From assembly GCF_002087295.1 (NCBI RefSeq), contig NZ_MWVI01000076.1, positions 1 to 64,000 on the forward strand: a DNA stretch of 64,000 bases. Reading direction: 5' to 3'. Under the pieces are notes generated by a model. The model searched no databases. It worked only from the letters and a program-made list of their open reading frames with translations, and had not been told where the DNA came from. This document shows positions 29,317-41,305 of the stretch, piece by piece. The translations under genes were made by a program, and so were the position numbers. The first letter of the stretch is position 1. Each line of letters begins with the position of its first letter. This stretch comes from Vreelandella lionensis. GTDB lineage: Bacteria; Pseudomonadota; Gammaproteobacteria; Pseudomonadales; Halomonadaceae.

Positions 29317-30293
29317 TGGCTAGCTCCTTGCGGGGTTTGCCCAAGGCGAACGCCGACGGTGAGTGAGGTTTGGCGGGCGTTTAATAAGTCGCGTACCGCC
29401 ATCGCTTTGCCGCCAGGTAGCTGGGCACGGCTGACACACAGCACTTCTTGCCCTTGCTCTCCGCAGGCAATACGCAGGTGATCATCGCCATGTTCCAGCA
29501 GCGTGCCGGGGGGCGATGGCGGCTGCTCACCTTACTCGACGCTGGCCATGAGTAGGCGCAGGCGGTCGTTACCTAGCGTGCACCAAGCCACCGGCCACGG
29601 GTTGAAGGCGCGGATTTTGCGCGCCAGCTGTTCGGCGGACTGAGTAAAGTCTAGCTCGGCCTCGGCTTTGCTGAGCTTGGCGGCGTAGGTCACGCCCTCT
29701 TCCGGCTGAGGCGTTGCCTCTAGGCTGTCGCTGTCCAGCTGGTCCAGCACGTTCACCAGCGCATTAGCACCTTGAATGGCCAGCCGGTCGTGGAGGTCGC
29801 CACCGGTGGTGCGGGAGGTAATTGGGGTACGCACTTCATACAGCATGGCGCCGGTATCCAGCCCCGCATCCATTTGCATGATGGTAACGCCGGAGGCGCT
29901 GTCGCCCGCTTCGATAGCACGCTGAATCGGCGCCGCACCCCGCCAGCGAGGCAGCAGCGAGGCGTGCACGTTAATGCAGCCTAGGCGCGGCGTGTCCAGC
30001 ACCGCTTGGGGCAGCAGGAGCCCATAGGCGACGACGACCATCACATCGGCGTTCAATGCCGCCAGTTCGGCTTGAGCATCGGCGTCTTTGAGACTGGCGG
30101 GTTGGTACACCGGCAGCCCGTGGCCTTGAGCCAGCTGTTTGACGGGGCTGGGAGTGAGCTTGCGACCACGCCCAGCAGGGCGGTCGGGCTGGGTGTAAAC
30201 CGCCACCACTTCGTGTTCGCTGTCGAGAACGGCAGCAAGGCTGGAGGCGGCGAAGTCTGGCGTGCCAGCAAAAACAACGCGTAACGGTGACAT
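29313..30293 (-). CDS. fmt: Methionyl-tRNA formyltransferase (in-frame TAA in this sequence)
   Basis: About 326 codons. It formylates initiator Met-tRNA using 10-formyl-[14 protein letters not shown] at the N terminus, [18 protein letters not shown], and the catalytic block [20 protein letters not shown] are diagnostic. At 29532-29534 a TAA follows LLMASVE, yet the same frame continues [13 protein letters not shown], then [13 protein letters not shown] and [13 protein letters not shown] to TGA overlapping rsmB. CAA to TAA would be a single change. Since the C-terminal tRNA-binding domain is needed, an error in the sequence is more likely than true truncation. Confidence 0.92.
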
Positions 30294-30442
30294 GGTGGTG
30301 TGCCCTTAAGTGACGAGAGGATGACGAGAGAAAGATGCCGTGTATGAAACGCATAAAGGCCGAGAGGCAGCGCTGTTGTTACAGGCGAGTGCCTGCGGGG
30401 CAGCGTGTCAGCTCGGCCAGTGGCCTGATGGAAAAGCGCGGA

Positions 30443-30955
30443 TTAGGCGTCGTTCATCAGCTTGTGGCGCTTTTGCATTTTTTTCATCACCCGGTCGCGT
30501 TTAAGCGGCGATAGGTAATCCACAAACAGTACGCCTTCCAGATGGTCGTACTCATGTTGAATGCAATGGGCCAGTAGGCCATCTGCTTCCAGCTCGTAAG
30601 GCTCCCCGTTACGATCCAGCGCGTTGAGCTTCACTTTCAGGTAGCGCGGTACTTCGGCGTAGTATTCAGGGATCGACAAACAGCCCTCGGAGAGCGGCTC
30701 TTTGGCATCGCCAATGGGCTCGTAGCGCGGGTTAATCAGCACCAGCGGTTGGGAGTTATCGTCGCTGACATCCATCACCACCACGCGGCGATGGACATCG
30801 ATTTGCGTTGCGGCAAGGCCGATGCCGCGCGCGTCGTACATGGTCTCCAACATATCGTCGACGAGCTGGCGGACCTCGTCGTCAACGGTTTCCACCGGTA
30901 CCGCCTTGGTGCGCAGGCGCTCGTCGGGGAATTCGAGAATAGGAAGTTTGGCCAT
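30443..30955 (-). CDS. def: Peptide deformylase
   Basis: 170 residues from ATG 30955 ([15 protein letters not shown]); the longer upstream frame is rejected. Metalloenzyme removing N-formyl groups from nascent proteins. All three motifs are present: [15 protein letters not shown] with the metal-binding Cys, and QHEYDHLEG with two metal-binding His and the catalytic Glu. It precedes fmt by 150 bases, as in many gammaproteobacteria, and is divergent from the LysM gene. Confidence 0.96.
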   Translation of the reverse strand: MAKLPILEFPDERLRTKAVPVETVDDEVRQLVDDMLETMYDARGIGLAATQIDVHRRVVVMDVSDDNSQPLVLINPRYEPIGDAKEPLSEGCLSIPEYYAEVPRYLKVKLNALDRNGEPYELEADGLLAHCIQHEYDHLEGVLFVDYLSPLKRDRVMKKMQKRHKLMNDA

Positions 30956-31129
30956 GGCGTTACAATCACCGTTATGCTGAGTCTTTAAGATGAGCTGGCT
31001 GCCACCTGTGTCGGCGAGCCTAACTACTTTACTATTGACCACTATATCATGCTGATAGCGATCCTGGGCACGCGCGACACCGTGCAGCCCCTTAAACCGC
31101 TTCACCAACGACTGCCCGGGGAGAATCGG

Positions 31130-32178
31130 ATGGTGGCTCTAAAGCCTCTGTATTATAGCGTCTTTGGCGTGCTCTTAATGTGGGTGCTGTCGGTCAGCCA
31201 GCCAGCCTTAGCCGTGGAAGGGCTGCGCAACGATGCGCCACAGCGCTACGAAGTAGTGCCTGGCGACACGCTGTGGGATATCTCCGCCCGTTATTTACGC
31301 TCGCCCTGGCAGTGGCCTTCGCTATGGCAGGCGAATCCGCAAGTTCGTAACCCGCACCTTATCTACCCCGGCGATGTGCTGGTATTGGGGACATGCCAAG
31401 GCCAACCGTGCCTTTCTGTGGAGCGGGGCCAAGGGGTCGTAAAGCTCTCGCCGCAGATGCGTACAGTGCCTAAACGAGAGGCGATTACTCCTATTCCGAT
31501 GGAGGTGGTGCGCGCCTTTCTACGGGAGCATCGCGTGGTGGAGCCAGGAGAGAGCCCGCAGGAGCTCGCGTAGGTGGTGGGCGGCGATAACCAGCGCTTG
31601 ATTAGCGGCGCAGGCGATACCCTGTACGTGCGTGGCAACGTACCCGCCAGAACGCGCCTTGGGCATCTACCGTCCAGGCGAGCCCTATGTATCAGCCAAT
31701 GGCGTACTGTTGGGCGATGAGTTGATCAATATTGGCGAGGCGCGCTACCTGGGCAGCGAGGGCGATATTGCTCGCATCGAAGTGCTTAGCGCCTACCAAG
31801 AAGTGCGTAATAACGACATCCTGCTGCGTCTGGAAGATCGTGAGCTAAGCGATGCCTTTGTTCCCCGCGCTCCGTTGAATAACGTGTCGGGCCAGATTGT
31901 TGCGGTACCGGGCGGAGTACGATTTATTGGGCGGCTGCAAGTGGTGGCACTGGACCTGGGAACGCAAGACGGCCTACAACCGGGCCATGTATTGCGCGTA
32001 GACCAGCAAGGGGAGTTGGTAACTTACCCACGTAACCAAAGAACTGCTGCGGTTGCCCAATACCGAGGCAGGATTGGTGATGGTGTTCAGGCCCTATAAC
32101 CATATGAGTTACGCCTTGGTCATGCAGGCCTCAAGGGTGCTGGCAGTGGGAGATAGTGTACGCACGCCGACGCGCTAA
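31130..32178 (+). CDS. LysM-domain peptidoglycan-binding protein (in-frame TAG and two frameshifts)
   Basis: About 349 codons when repaired. Start at ATG 31130 behind GGGGAGAA. A signal peptide (to PALA|VEG) precedes a LysM domain, residues ~35-85 ([30 protein letters not shown]). The C-terminal region ([21 protein letters not shown]) matches the uncharacterised partner domain of lysM genes found beside dprA. Breaks: TAG at 31571-31573 where [10 protein letters not shown] is expected; an extra C at 31643-31645; an extra A near 32034, after which the frame reads [18 protein letters not shown] to TAA. Probably a cell-wall-associated envelope protein; exact role unknown. Confidence 0.85.
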
Positions 32179-32212
32179 GGTGTGCATCAAGATTTGATAT
32201 AAGGGGAGCTCT

Positions 32213-33334
32213 ATGGACGCTAAGGAGCGGCTGGCGGTAAATGCTTTGCCCGGTATGGGCGCTGCGGGGATTGCGCAAATGGTGGCGCGCAAGCCTCAAT
32301 GGCCACAAGGGTGGCTAGCGACTTTGCCCAGCAATGCCGCCAATGCCCTGCGATTGTGGCTGGCGCAGCCAGAACGCAGCCCGCTGCAACAAACGGTCAA
32401 TGACACCCTCTCCTGGTTACAAGAAGGCCCCAACCGCCATCTGCTTCACCGCGACCATCCTGCATGGCCAGACCTTTTAAACCAACTTCCTGACCCGCCA
32501 GCAGTACTATGGGCCCAGGGCGATCTTCGCGCGTTAGAGGCCCCAGGCCTTGCCATGGTAGGTACTCGTCGCCCAACTTCGGAAGGGAGTGGACATGCCC
32601 AGGCGTTTGCACGGGAGCTGGCCAACCGAGGCTGGTGCATTGTCAGCGGGATGGCGCTGGGTGTGGATGGGGTGGCTCAGCGTGCGGCACTCGCCGCAGG
32701 TGGAAGCTCCATTGCCGTGCTTGGCTGTGGTATTGATGTCATCTACCCCGCCCGCCATCGGGATTTGTATGAACAGCTCAGTACGCTACCCGGCGGCTTG
32801 CTGCTCTCTGAGCATCCACCAGGCACCGTGGCCCGTCCGGCCTTTTTCCCCCGGCGCAACCGAATTGCAACGCTCTTTTCGCTAGGCACCTTAGTGGTTG
32901 AAGCAACCGAGAAGAGTGGCTCGCTCGTCAGCGCCCGCCTCGCCCTAGAGCAGGGTCGCGAGCTGTTTGCGCTGCCGGGTTCGCTGCACAATGTCCAGGC
33001 TCGTGGCTGCCTGCAGCTGTTGCGTAGCGGCGCCACCCTGGTGCGCCATGTGGACGATATTCTCGAAGAGTTACAGCATTGGGTGTCGCGCTTTATGCCT
33101 GCGCCGCTAGCAGTTGCAGCCGATGAACCGTTGGCTCATCAACCGAGTGTTGAAGTACCGTCGGCGGATAATCTGTTAAATGCCTTAGGCCCATCGCCTA
33201 CCCCCATTGATGTGTTGGTGCAGAGCACCGGTATCTCGGTCAGCGAGTGCCAGCAGCGGCTATTGATGCTGGAGCTGGATGGCAAAGTGACGCAGCAGGC
33301 GGGTGGTTGGGTGCGGCTGGCAGCGCCATGGTAA
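32213..33334 (+). CDS. dprA: DNA processing protein DprA (Smf)
   Basis: 373 residues. DprA loads RecA on incoming single-stranded DNA in natural transformation. The Rossmann-like fold shows VGTRRPTSEGSG, VSGMALGVDGVAQRAAL, VLGCGIDVIYPARH and FPRRNRIATLF; a C-terminal winged-helix (DML1-like) follows at about 305-370 (TPIDVLVQSTGISVSECQQRL). The start has AAGGGGAG. It is intact and in its conserved place between a lysM gene and tsaC. Confidence 0.95.
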   Translation: MDAKERLAVNALPGMGAAGIAQMVARKPQWPQGWLATLPSNAANALRLWLAQPERSPLQQTVNDTLSWLQEGPNRHLLHRDHPAWPDLLNQLPDPPAVLWAQGDLRALEAPGLAMVGTRRPTSEGSGHAQAFARELANRGWCIVSGMALGVDGVAQRAALAAGGSSIAVLGCGIDVIYPARHRDLYEQLSTLPGGLLLSEHPPGTVARPAFFPRRNRIATLFSLGTLVVEATEKSGSLVSARLALEQGRELFALPGSLHNVQARGCLQLLRSGATLVRHVDDILEELQHWVSRFMPAPLAVAADEPLAHQPSVEVPSADNLLNALGPSPTPIDVLVQSTGISVSECQQRLLMLELDGKVTQQAGGWVRLAAPW

Positions 33335-33382
33335 GATGCAAGCTCAATTTTGTGATTGGCTGAGAGCTTATCAGGAGCGTCT

Positions 33383-33942
33383 ATGAAACCGGCAGTTGAC
33401 CGTGAAGGCGGCGGTGGGCGCACTGCGCGCGGGCGGCGTCATTGCATGCCCCACGGAAGCGGTGTGGGGGCTAAGCTGCGCCCCCGACAATGACGAAGCG
33501 CTAGCGCATTTAATGCGTATCAAAGCGCGCGACCCTGCCAAGGGCGTGATTCTGGTGGCGGCGAGTATCGAGCAATTTCAGCCCTGGTTGAACCAGTTGC
33601 CGTTGAAACTCCATGCGCCGTTGGCGGCCAGTTGGCCAGGCCCGAATACTTGGCTGGTGCCGGACAATGGTCGCAGCCACGGCTTGGTGCGTGGTGCCCA
33701 CCAAAGCGTCGCCCTGCGGGTGACCGACCATCCGCTGATGAAAGCACTGTGCGAAGCCTTTGGCGGGCCGCTCGTCTCCACTTCCGCTAACCGTGCAGGC
33801 GATCCGCCCGCCATGAGCGCGGAAGAAGTCGCCACGATCTTTGGCGATGACGTAGCCGCCATCGTGGCAGGTGAGTTGGGTGGCAATGCCCAAGCCCAGC
33901 ACCATTAGGGATTTGGCGTCCGGCAAAGTGATGCGCGCTTAG
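33383..33942 (+). CDS. tsaC: L-threonylcarbamoyladenylate synthase (two frameshifts)
   Basis: About 186 residues when repaired. It makes threonylcarbamoyl-AMP for the t6A37 modification of ANN-decoding tRNAs. Start at ATG 33383 after CAGGAG; an extra base at about 33390-33395 must be removed to join MKPA to LTVKAAVGALRAGGV. The YrdC core is visible: IACPTEAVWGLSC, RIKARDPAKGVILVA, WPGPNTWLVP, and LVSTSANRAGDPP. An extra C in the run at 33889-33891 misreads the end; the corrected frame gives NAKPSTIRDLASGKVMRA then TAG. Essential or nearly so in most bacteria, hence sequence errors are likely. Confidence 0.9.
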
Positions 33943-34043
33943 TATCCAGCGCGTTTCTAATCGTCACTGCCTAAGCACGACCTACTATTTATTACTGACT
34001 ATTCACTACCGACAAATCACGACCCACCCCTTCAGGAGTTACC

Positions 34044-34975
<932 letters not shown>

Positions 34976-34984
34976 GGAGCTTCG

Positions 34985-35803
34985 ATGACTGACCGCTACT
35001 GTGTGTTTGGTAACCCAATCAAACACTCTAAATCGCCGCTGATCCACGGTGAGTTTGCCAGCCAGACTCATCAGGCCATGAGTTACACCGCCGAGCTGGC
35101 GCCGGTAGAGGGGTTTGCCGACGCATGGCGGGCGTTTATCGCCGATGGTGGCCGTGGTGCCAACGTGACCGTTCCCTTCAAAGGCGATGCCTTTGCGCTT
35201 TGCGATACCCTGAGCCACCGCGCCAGGCGCGCCCAGGCGGTGAATACGCTGATTGTGGGCGGTAACGGGCGTACCTATGGCGATACCACCGACGGTATCG
35301 GGTTAGTGCGGGATTTGGCCTATCACCGCGTCCCCCTGACGGGTAAGCGTGTGCTGGTCATCGGCGCAGGCGGCGCGGTGCGTGGCGTATTGGAACCGCT
35401 GCTGGCGGAGCAGCCCAGTGAGGTCGTTATCGTCAACCGCACGGCGGAGAAAGCCGAGCAGTTGGCCCAAGCGTTTGCCGACTTGGGCAATATCCAGGGC
35501 GGCGGTTTTGCATCCATCGACGGGCAGTTTGATCTGGTGATTAACGGCACTAGTGCCAGCCTATCAGGCGAGCTGCCGCCGCTGCCGGAGACACTGTTTG
35601 CCAAAGGTGCCTGGGCCTACGATATGATGTACGGTTCAGAGCCGACGGTGTTTCTACAGTGGGCGGGGCCGCGAGGCGCCAAGCTGCTGGATGGTTTGGG
35701 GATGCTGGTCGAGCACGCCGCCGAGTCGTTTTTTCTATGGCGCACCGTTCGGCCTGAGATGGCCAGCGTGCGCACGCTGCTGCGGCAATCGCTCAACTAT
35801 TAG
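34985..35803 (+). CDS. aroE: Shikimate dehydrogenase
   Basis: 272 residues; NADP-dependent reduction of 3-dehydroshikimate in the aromatic amino acid pathway. The N-terminal substrate domain has [11 protein letters not shown] and ANVTVPFK with the catalytic Lys, then DTTDGIGL; the nucleotide-binding loop is [10 protein letters not shown] followed by [19 protein letters not shown] and [13 protein letters not shown] are the conserved late motifs. AAGGAG precedes the ATG. Intact; last gene of the lysM-dprA-tsaC-hemF-aroE series. Confidence 0.96.
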   Translation: MTDRYCVFGNPIKHSKSPLIHGEFASQTHQAMSYTAELAPVEGFADAWRAFIADGGRGANVTVPFKGDAFALCDTLSHRARRAQAVNTLIVGGNGRTYGDTTDGIGLVRDLAYHRVPLTGKRVLVIGAGGAVRGVLEPLLAEQPSEVVIVNRTAEKAEQLAQAFADLGNIQGGGFASIDGQFDLVINGTSASLSGELPPLPETLFAKGAWAYDMMYGSEPTVFLQWAGPRGAKLLDGLGMLVEHAAESFFLWRTVRPEMASVRTLLRQSLNY

Positions 35804-35831
35804 GCGGTAGGGAATAGGAGATAGTTGAGGC

Positions 35832-35853
35832 AATGGGGGCGAACGCCCCCATT
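35832..35853. terminator. Convergent hairpin after aroE
   Basis: AATGGGGGCG and CGCCCCCATT form a perfect 10-bp inverted repeat with an AA centre, between convergent genes. There is no strong T tract on either strand, so it may work as a weak bidirectional terminator. Confidence 0.45.
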
Positions 35854-35868
35854 CAGGTTGTGCTTGGG

Positions 35869-36125
35869 CTAACGCGGTTTGGTATAAAACCCCACCATCC
35901 ACATCACCAGCCCCACCACGGATAACAGCATGCCGCCATTCACCAGCAGCGGCGACGCTGCAGCCACGACACAAAAGGTTGTGGCGTATCGTAGCGAGGC
36001 CCTTCCAGATAGTTCCAGTAGCCGCCCTCAAGCTGGCAGGCGCGAACGTCCCCTAGCTCCCAAAAATAGACGCCCAGCAGTACTAAAATCGGCAGGACTA
36101 ACAGCAGTAAACCCAATCGAATCAT
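35869..36125 (-). CDS. Small membrane protein of unknown function (frameshifted)
   Basis: About 85 residues when repaired. N-terminal helix MIRLGLLLLVLPILVLLGVY is followed by a short extracytoplasmic segment with two Cys (VRACQLEGGYW) and, after a missing base near 35950, a second helix (NGGMLLSVVGLVMWMVGFY) ending TKPR. I do not recognise a named family. It lies directly before the convergent hairpin and eight bases downstream of an M48 peptidase gene, so both are probably one transcript. Confidence 0.65.
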
Positions 36126-36133
36126 TGAAACCT

Positions 36134-36945
36134 CTAAGTGCTGTATGGGCGCGGGCAGTTTGGCGTACGACCATTGCTGCGGGCTTGCTCATAGAGGGCC
36201 ACGGCTTGGTCCATGTTGCCTGGCAGGCCTTGAATGCGCTGGCCCTGACCAGGGTGCGTAGCCATCCACTCGGGGGGCGCGCCGCCGCCTGTGGCTGCCT
36301 GCATGTTCTCCCACAGGGTGACGCTTTCACGTGGGTTGAAGCCTGCTTGGGCCATGAGGTCTAGGCCAATCACATCGGCCTCGCTCTCATGGGCGCGGGA
36401 GAATGGCAGTACGATGCCGTACTGAGCGCCCATGACGAGTACCCCATCAGCTGCTGGCCACCGGCGGACTGCATGCCGGAGGTGCTGGAGAGTACCGATA
36501 GGCCTAATGACGTGGCGCTCTCGGTTGAGGCGCGCTCATTGGCGTGGTTGGCCAGCACGTGACCAATCTCATGACCAATCACAGAGGCTAATTGGTCCTG
36601 GGTTGTGGCAATATCCAGCATGCCCGTGTTCACACCCATGTAGCCGCCAGGAAGGGCAAAGGCGTTGGGCTGCTCGGATTCAATCACCCGGATTTGCCAG
36701 TCTAACTGCTGCTGCTCGGCAGGCAGTTCCGACACAATGGCATCCGCAATACACTGCACATAACGATGGCTTGCCTGGCCCGCTGTGGGCAGTTCCTGCT
36801 GATATTGGGTAACCGCCTGACGGCCCATCTCGTTCAGCTCGCTATCAGAGAGCAGCAATAGCTGCGAACGGCCGGTGGGGGAGGTCGTACAGGCGGCGAT
36901 TGAGGCGCAGAGCGCCGTAACCGCTAATGGGCGAAGCCAACGCAT
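36134..36945 (-). CDS. M48-family metallopeptidase lipoprotein (frameshifted)
   Basis: About 270 residues when repaired. The start at ATG 36945 (MRWLRPLAVTALC) follows AAGGAAA; a lipobox ending SIAAC predicts an outer-membrane or periplasmic lipoprotein. The zinc site HEIGHVLANH (HExxH) lies near residue 125, and the third ligand Glu is in SRAHESEADVIGLDLM. Between them one base is lost or gained at about 36440 (QQLMG versus VMGAQYGIVLPF). It resembles BepA/LoiP-type periplasmic proteases for outer-membrane quality control, but without the TPR tail of BepA. Confidence 0.88.
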
Positions 36946-37042
36946 AGACAGTTTCCTTATAGACGAGTGGGGATCCTTGCACACAAGATAACCACTGACA
37001 GTGGTAAATCAACCCATATCATAACGCACTCTGAGGATGACG

Positions 37043-37915
37043 ATGGATGCTGAATTAAGCCAGCGCCTAGCGCGGTTACTCGATCATGTCGACCACTGGC
37101 TGCCGCCAGCGCCCACGCCGGTTGAGTGGGACACCCATGTAGCGGCCATCTGGCAGCGCCACCCACTGGGCGGGCGGTTAGTGCCGGTACCCCCGAGAGA
37201 CACCATGACGCTGGACGACCTGCTGGGCATTGAGCGCCAAAAGCTGGCGTTGGTCGATAACACCCGGGCATTTTTGCAGGGGCTGCCAGCTAACCATGCG
37301 CTGCTCTGGGGTTCCCGTGGCAGTGGTAAGTCGTCAGTGGTACGCGCGCTGCTGAACTCGCTGGCCAGTGAAGGCCTGCGGTTGATCCAGGTCGATCGCC
37401 ATGACCTGGCAAGCCTCCCGCTGCTGGTGGAACAACTGCGTCATCAGCCGCACCGCTTTGTGGTGTATTGCGACGACTTGTCGTTCGAAGGCAACGACGA
37501 TGCCTATAAAGCGCTTAAGAGCGTGCTGGATGGCGCGCTGACGGGGCCGCCGGACAACGTACTGCTCTATGCCACCTCCAACCGTCGCCACCTGCTGCCG
37601 GAGTCGATGGATGACAACAGCGGTTCACGGTTGGTAGGCGAAGAGTTACATCACGGCGATGCAGTGGAAGAGAAAATCTCGCTGTCAGACCGTTTCGGCC
37701 TGTGGCTCGGCTTCCATCCGTTTAGCCAAGCGACCTATCTTGAAGTATGCGAACACTGGGTGGGGCGTATTGGTGGGAAGCAGGACTGGGATGACGCGGC
37801 TCGGGCGGAAGCGATTCGCTTTGCCAAGCTGCGCGGCGGGCGTAGCGGCCGGACGGCGTGGCAGTTTGCGGCCCCGTACGCGGGCCGCAAACGCCTTCAT
37901 GAGCGCGGTGAGTAG
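37043..37915 (+). CDS. DUF815-family AAA+ ATPase
   Basis: About 290 residues. Central P-loop WGSRGSGKSSVVRALLN near residue 95, Walker B FVVYCDDLSFE, then the sensor-like LLYATSNRRHLLPE, which together define DUF815 (predicted AAA+ ATPases). ATG 37043 has GAGG at good spacing; ATG 37037 is an alternative. The biochemical role is not established for the family. It is divergent from the M48 peptidase gene and convergent with a lipoprotein gene. Intact. Confidence 0.85.
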   Translation: MDAELSQRLARLLDHVDHWLPPAPTPVEWDTHVAAIWQRHPLGGRLVPVPPRDTMTLDDLLGIERQKLALVDNTRAFLQGLPANHALLWGSRGSGKSSVVRALLNSLASEGLRLIQVDRHDLASLPLLVEQLRHQPHRFVVYCDDLSFEGNDDAYKALKSVLDGALTGPPDNVLLYATSNRRHLLPESMDDNSGSRLVGEELHHGDAVEEKISLSDRFGLWLGFHPFSQATYLEVCEHWVGRIGGKQDWDDAARAEAIRFAKLRGGRSGRTAWQFAAPYAGRKRLHERGE

Positions 37916-37930
37916 CGCTCTGGGCAAGCC

Positions 37931-38546
37931 TTAGCGTTGGGGGATGAGCTGCCCGTCGGCGCCCACGTTCAAGCGAATGGTGGGCGTTAGCAGGCCAGAG
38001 GGTAGTGTCATGCCCAGGCCTCGCAAATCCCCTGGGGTAATGGCCAGTTCACTGCCTGCAGGCAGCTCCCCTTGGCTGGCGAGTTTGGCTCGCCAGCTCC
38101 AGCATCGGCGTCATTTTCTGGTGGTCGGCGGCCAGAACATCAAAGGCCACCGGCAGGCGGAGATTGGCGGCTTCCCCAGACGTGAGGGTAACGTTCTGCT
38201 CATAATTGCCTTGCACTGGGTCTACGCCGGGCATGTCCAGCGTCCAGCGCAAGCCAGACATCTCCACCGGAGGCATGCCAGCGGGCAGGCCAAGCCCCAT
38301 CGCCAGGGTGGCTTGCACCGGCAAGCTGCCAGCACCCAGGCTAGAGGCCAGCAAACTCGATAGATCGCTGGTGTCCAATCCGGCATTGACGCTGTAAGGG
38401 CAAATGCGTAAGTCCTCGATCCCCAGCGATGTGACCGCCAGACGAAACGCAAACAACCCTGTTTGAGGCAACGCCAAGCAGCCGGTTAGCAGGCTCGCCA
38501 GCAGCAGTAAAACTAAGCCGCGTCCGCGACGAAAAGCGTAGTGCAT
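37931..38546 (-). CDS. Putative lipoprotein of unknown function (frameshifted near 3' end)
   Basis: About 205 residues when repaired. Start at ATG 38546 (MHYAFRRGRGLVLLLLASLLTGC) behind GGAGGG, with a lipobox LLTGC. The mature part contains VTSLGIEDLRICPYSV and PPVEMSGLRWTLDMPGV. An extra C near 38087 diverts the frame; the corrected frame reads SQGELPAGSELAIT, then GLLTPTIRLNVGADGQLIPQR and TAA at 37931. I do not recognise the family; the Arg-Leu-Asn-Val end suggests a beta-rich fold. Probably an envelope protein. Confidence 0.65.
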
Positions 38547-38670
38547 GTACGTCCCTCCTAAGAAGGGCAAGAGTGATAGAGCAAGTATCTACTGGGCAGG
38601 TGCCGAAAAGCGCCGCTATTTGAGAGCGGGCGGGAGTGACTGTCAAGCAGATTTGCGGTTGGAGAGGATA

Positions 38671-38703
38671 ATAAAAACGCCCGCTGAATCGTCGGCGGGC
38701 GTT
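38671..38703 (-). terminator. Rho-independent terminator after der
   Basis: AACGCCCGC/GCGGGCGTT stem with a 10-base loop, followed on the minus strand by TTTTTATTAT. It lies 18 bases past the der stop and ends the long hisS-to-der gene run. Confidence 0.85.
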
Positions 38704-38720
38704 GAGCAGCGGAGCATCGC

Positions 38721-40123
38721 TTAGCGGCGGCTTTTGCGCGCCCCTTTTGTGCGATTAAGCTCGCGCTTTTTGGCTTTCCCTTTATCGCTGGCGCCCGCCA
38801 TATGGTCGAACGGGTTATTGCCCGAGCGGAACTCGAAGCGCATCGGCGTGCCGCGCACCTTCAACACTTTACGGAAGGTGTTGGTCAGGTAGCGACGATA
38901 AGCCTCAGGCAGCGATGCCGTCTGGTTGCCGTGTACCACGATAATCGGCGGGTTGCCGCCACCCTGGTGAGCCATACGCAGCTTGATGCGGCGTCCATTC
39001 ACCATGGGGGGCGGATGCTGGCTGACCGCATCCTGCAGCAGCGTGGTGAGACGGTTGGTCGACCAGTGCGCGTTGGCGGCGTTAAACGCCCGCTCAATGG
39101 AGGGGTACAAGTCGCCCACTGCGGTGCCATGCAGTGCTGAAATAAAGTGCAACTCGGCGTAGTCGGCAAAGCCCAGACGGCGCTTGATATCGGCGCGCAT
39201 CTTCTCTTTGGCTTCGCTCTCCAGCCCGTCCCACTTGTTCACGGCCAGCACCAGCGCACGGCCGGTGGTGAGTACGTAGTCCAGCAGGTGCAGATCCTGC
39301 TCAACCAAGCCGCTGCGGGCGTCCAATACCATGACCGCCACGTGGCTCTCTTTGATCGCATCCAGCGTTTTGATGATCGAGAACTTTTCGGCGATTTCAC
39401 GCACGTTCTTACGCCGCCGAATGCCGGCGGTGTCGATCAGCACGTACGGCTTGCCGTTGCGCTCGAAAGGGATTTCGATAGCGTCGCGGGTGGTGCCCGC
39501 TTCATCGAACACGACCACGCGCTCTTCACCGAGCAGGCGGTTGACCAGCGTGGATTTACCCACGTTCGGGCGGCCAATCACGCCAATGCGAATGCCTTTG
39601 CTGCCTGTGTCGGCAGGAATGCTGGCATCCCGTTCGGGGAAGGGTTCAAGCACCGTATCAATCAGTAGCGATACGTTGCGGCCATGAGCGGCGGCAATCG
39701 GCCAAGGGTCGCCCAGGCCCAGTTTCCAGAAATCGGCCATGGCCGAGTGCTCTTCCAGGCCGTCGGTCTTGTTGACCACCAGCCAGGTCTTCTTCTGGTT
39801 GACGCGCAGGTGGTTGGCAATCGCTTCGTCGGCGACGTTCAACCCGGCGCGGGCATCGACCAGGAACAGCACGATATCGGCTTCGTCGATGGCCGCGAGG
39901 GACTGCTCGGCCATCGCGGCATCGTGCCTTCTTCGTCACCGCTGATACCGCCGGTATCGATGACGGTGTACGCCTTACCACCCAGCATGCCGTTACCGTA
40001 TTTACGGTCGCGGGTCAGGCCAGGAAAGTCTGCCACCAGCGCATCGCGCGAGCGGGTCAGACGGTTAAACAGCGTCGATTTGCCCACATTGGGGCGACCG
40101 ACTAATGCAATGACGGGTGTCAT
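38721..40123 (-). CDS. der: Ribosome-assembly GTPase Der/EngA (frameshifted)
   Basis: About 468 residues when repaired. Two tandem GTPase domains act in 50S subunit maturation. First domain: [20 protein letters not shown], then the frame breaks at about 39915-39930 after SGDEEG; the next frame resumes [24 protein letters not shown] and VNKTDG. Second domain: [30 protein letters not shown]. The KH-like C-terminal domain ends in a basic tail ([16 protein letters not shown]). The start overlaps bamB's stop (ATGA). The gene is essential in gammaproteobacteria, so the shift is probably an error. Confidence 0.94.
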
Positions 40124-41305
40124 GGAGTTACTTCCAGGGTTTCCAGGCGACCATTGTTGGCCTGGACATGAATGGTGCTGCCTTCAGTCACCGGGCGCAC
40201 GCTAATGCCCGAATCATCGATACGGGTGCGGCCGACCAGGTTGCCTTCGCGGGCGTCGATGAGGTGGACATAACCCTCAAAATCACCCACGACGATGCGC
40301 CCATCGGCAAAGGCGGGGGCGGTGAGCCAGCGATCTTCCAGGTCATCGTTACGCCAGACCTCTTGGCCGCTGTTGGCGTCCAAGGCAACGATGTGGCTGT
40401 CGTCGCTGACCACAAATAAGAAGTCGCCCACCAGAATCGGCGTGTGGCGGCTGGAGAGGTTGGTTTCCCACAGCACGCCGCCACGGGTCGCTTCCAGCGC
40501 AACCACACGGCCGTTGTAGCTAGTCACGAACAGGCGGCCATCCGGGCTAAGTACCGGCTGGCCAGACAGGTCCACCAGGCGCTCAACGTCGCTGCGTCCG
40601 CGTGGCGTGGCAATTTGCATATCCCACAGGGCCTGGCCGCTGCGGTTATCCAGTGTAGCGAGGCGGCCGTTGGCCAAGCCCACGAAGGTGACCGGGTCGA
40701 TGACCATCGGCGTTCCGGTGCCGCGCAGCGTTAAAGCAGGCTGAGAGCTGGTGTAGACCCAGCGCTCTTCGCCGCTGGCGCGGTCCAGAGCGGTAATTTG
40801 GCCGTCCACGCTCTGAACCAGCAGTAGCTGCTGGTTGGCTTGCGGAGCTGCCAGTACTTCGCTGGTGACCCGCGAACGCCAGGCAACGCTACCGTCGCGC
40901 TGGTCGAGGGCGATCACTTCACCGTTGCGGGTGCCCAAGTACACCTGGCCTGCAATCGCGTTCAGCGCACTAGAAATAGGGGTATCCAGCTCGACTTCCC
41001 ACTCACGCTTCGCCGCTGTTGGCATTGAACGCGGCCACTAGACCGTTGGTGTCTGCTGCAAAGACCGTATCGCCTTCACGGGATGGGGCGATGGGGTAGC
41101 GAGCGGGGCCAAAGCCATCGCCAACGCGGCGATCCCAAACGCTGTCCAGCGAAGAGGTTTCATCAAAGCTGCGCAGCTCTTTGGGCGTGAACGCTGGCTC
41201 ACCTTTGCTGGCACAGCCAGCCAATAGCGCCAGCGCCATGGCGCCGAGCGTGGTGCGCATCAGATGTTTAGAAAAAAGCGGTTTTGACAGGCTAGTCGTT
41301 ATCAC
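40120..41305 (-). CDS. bamB: Outer-membrane assembly lipoprotein BamB (frameshifted)
   Basis: About 394 residues when repaired. Scaffold of the BAM complex that inserts beta-barrels in the outer membrane. Lipobox LALLAGC in the signal peptide; then PQQ-like beta-propeller blades: [65 protein letters not shown]. An extra base near 41008 separates AAFNANSGE from REWEVE. GTG start at 41305 with GGAGG seven bases before and overlapping the yfgM stop. Placed between yfgM and der, the standard order. Confidence 0.93.

Noticed and set aside
35940..36031. Overlapping plus- and minus-strand frames around the small membrane protein
   Set aside because: Only the minus-strand frame has hydrophobic helices and continuity across the repaired base; the others are shadows.
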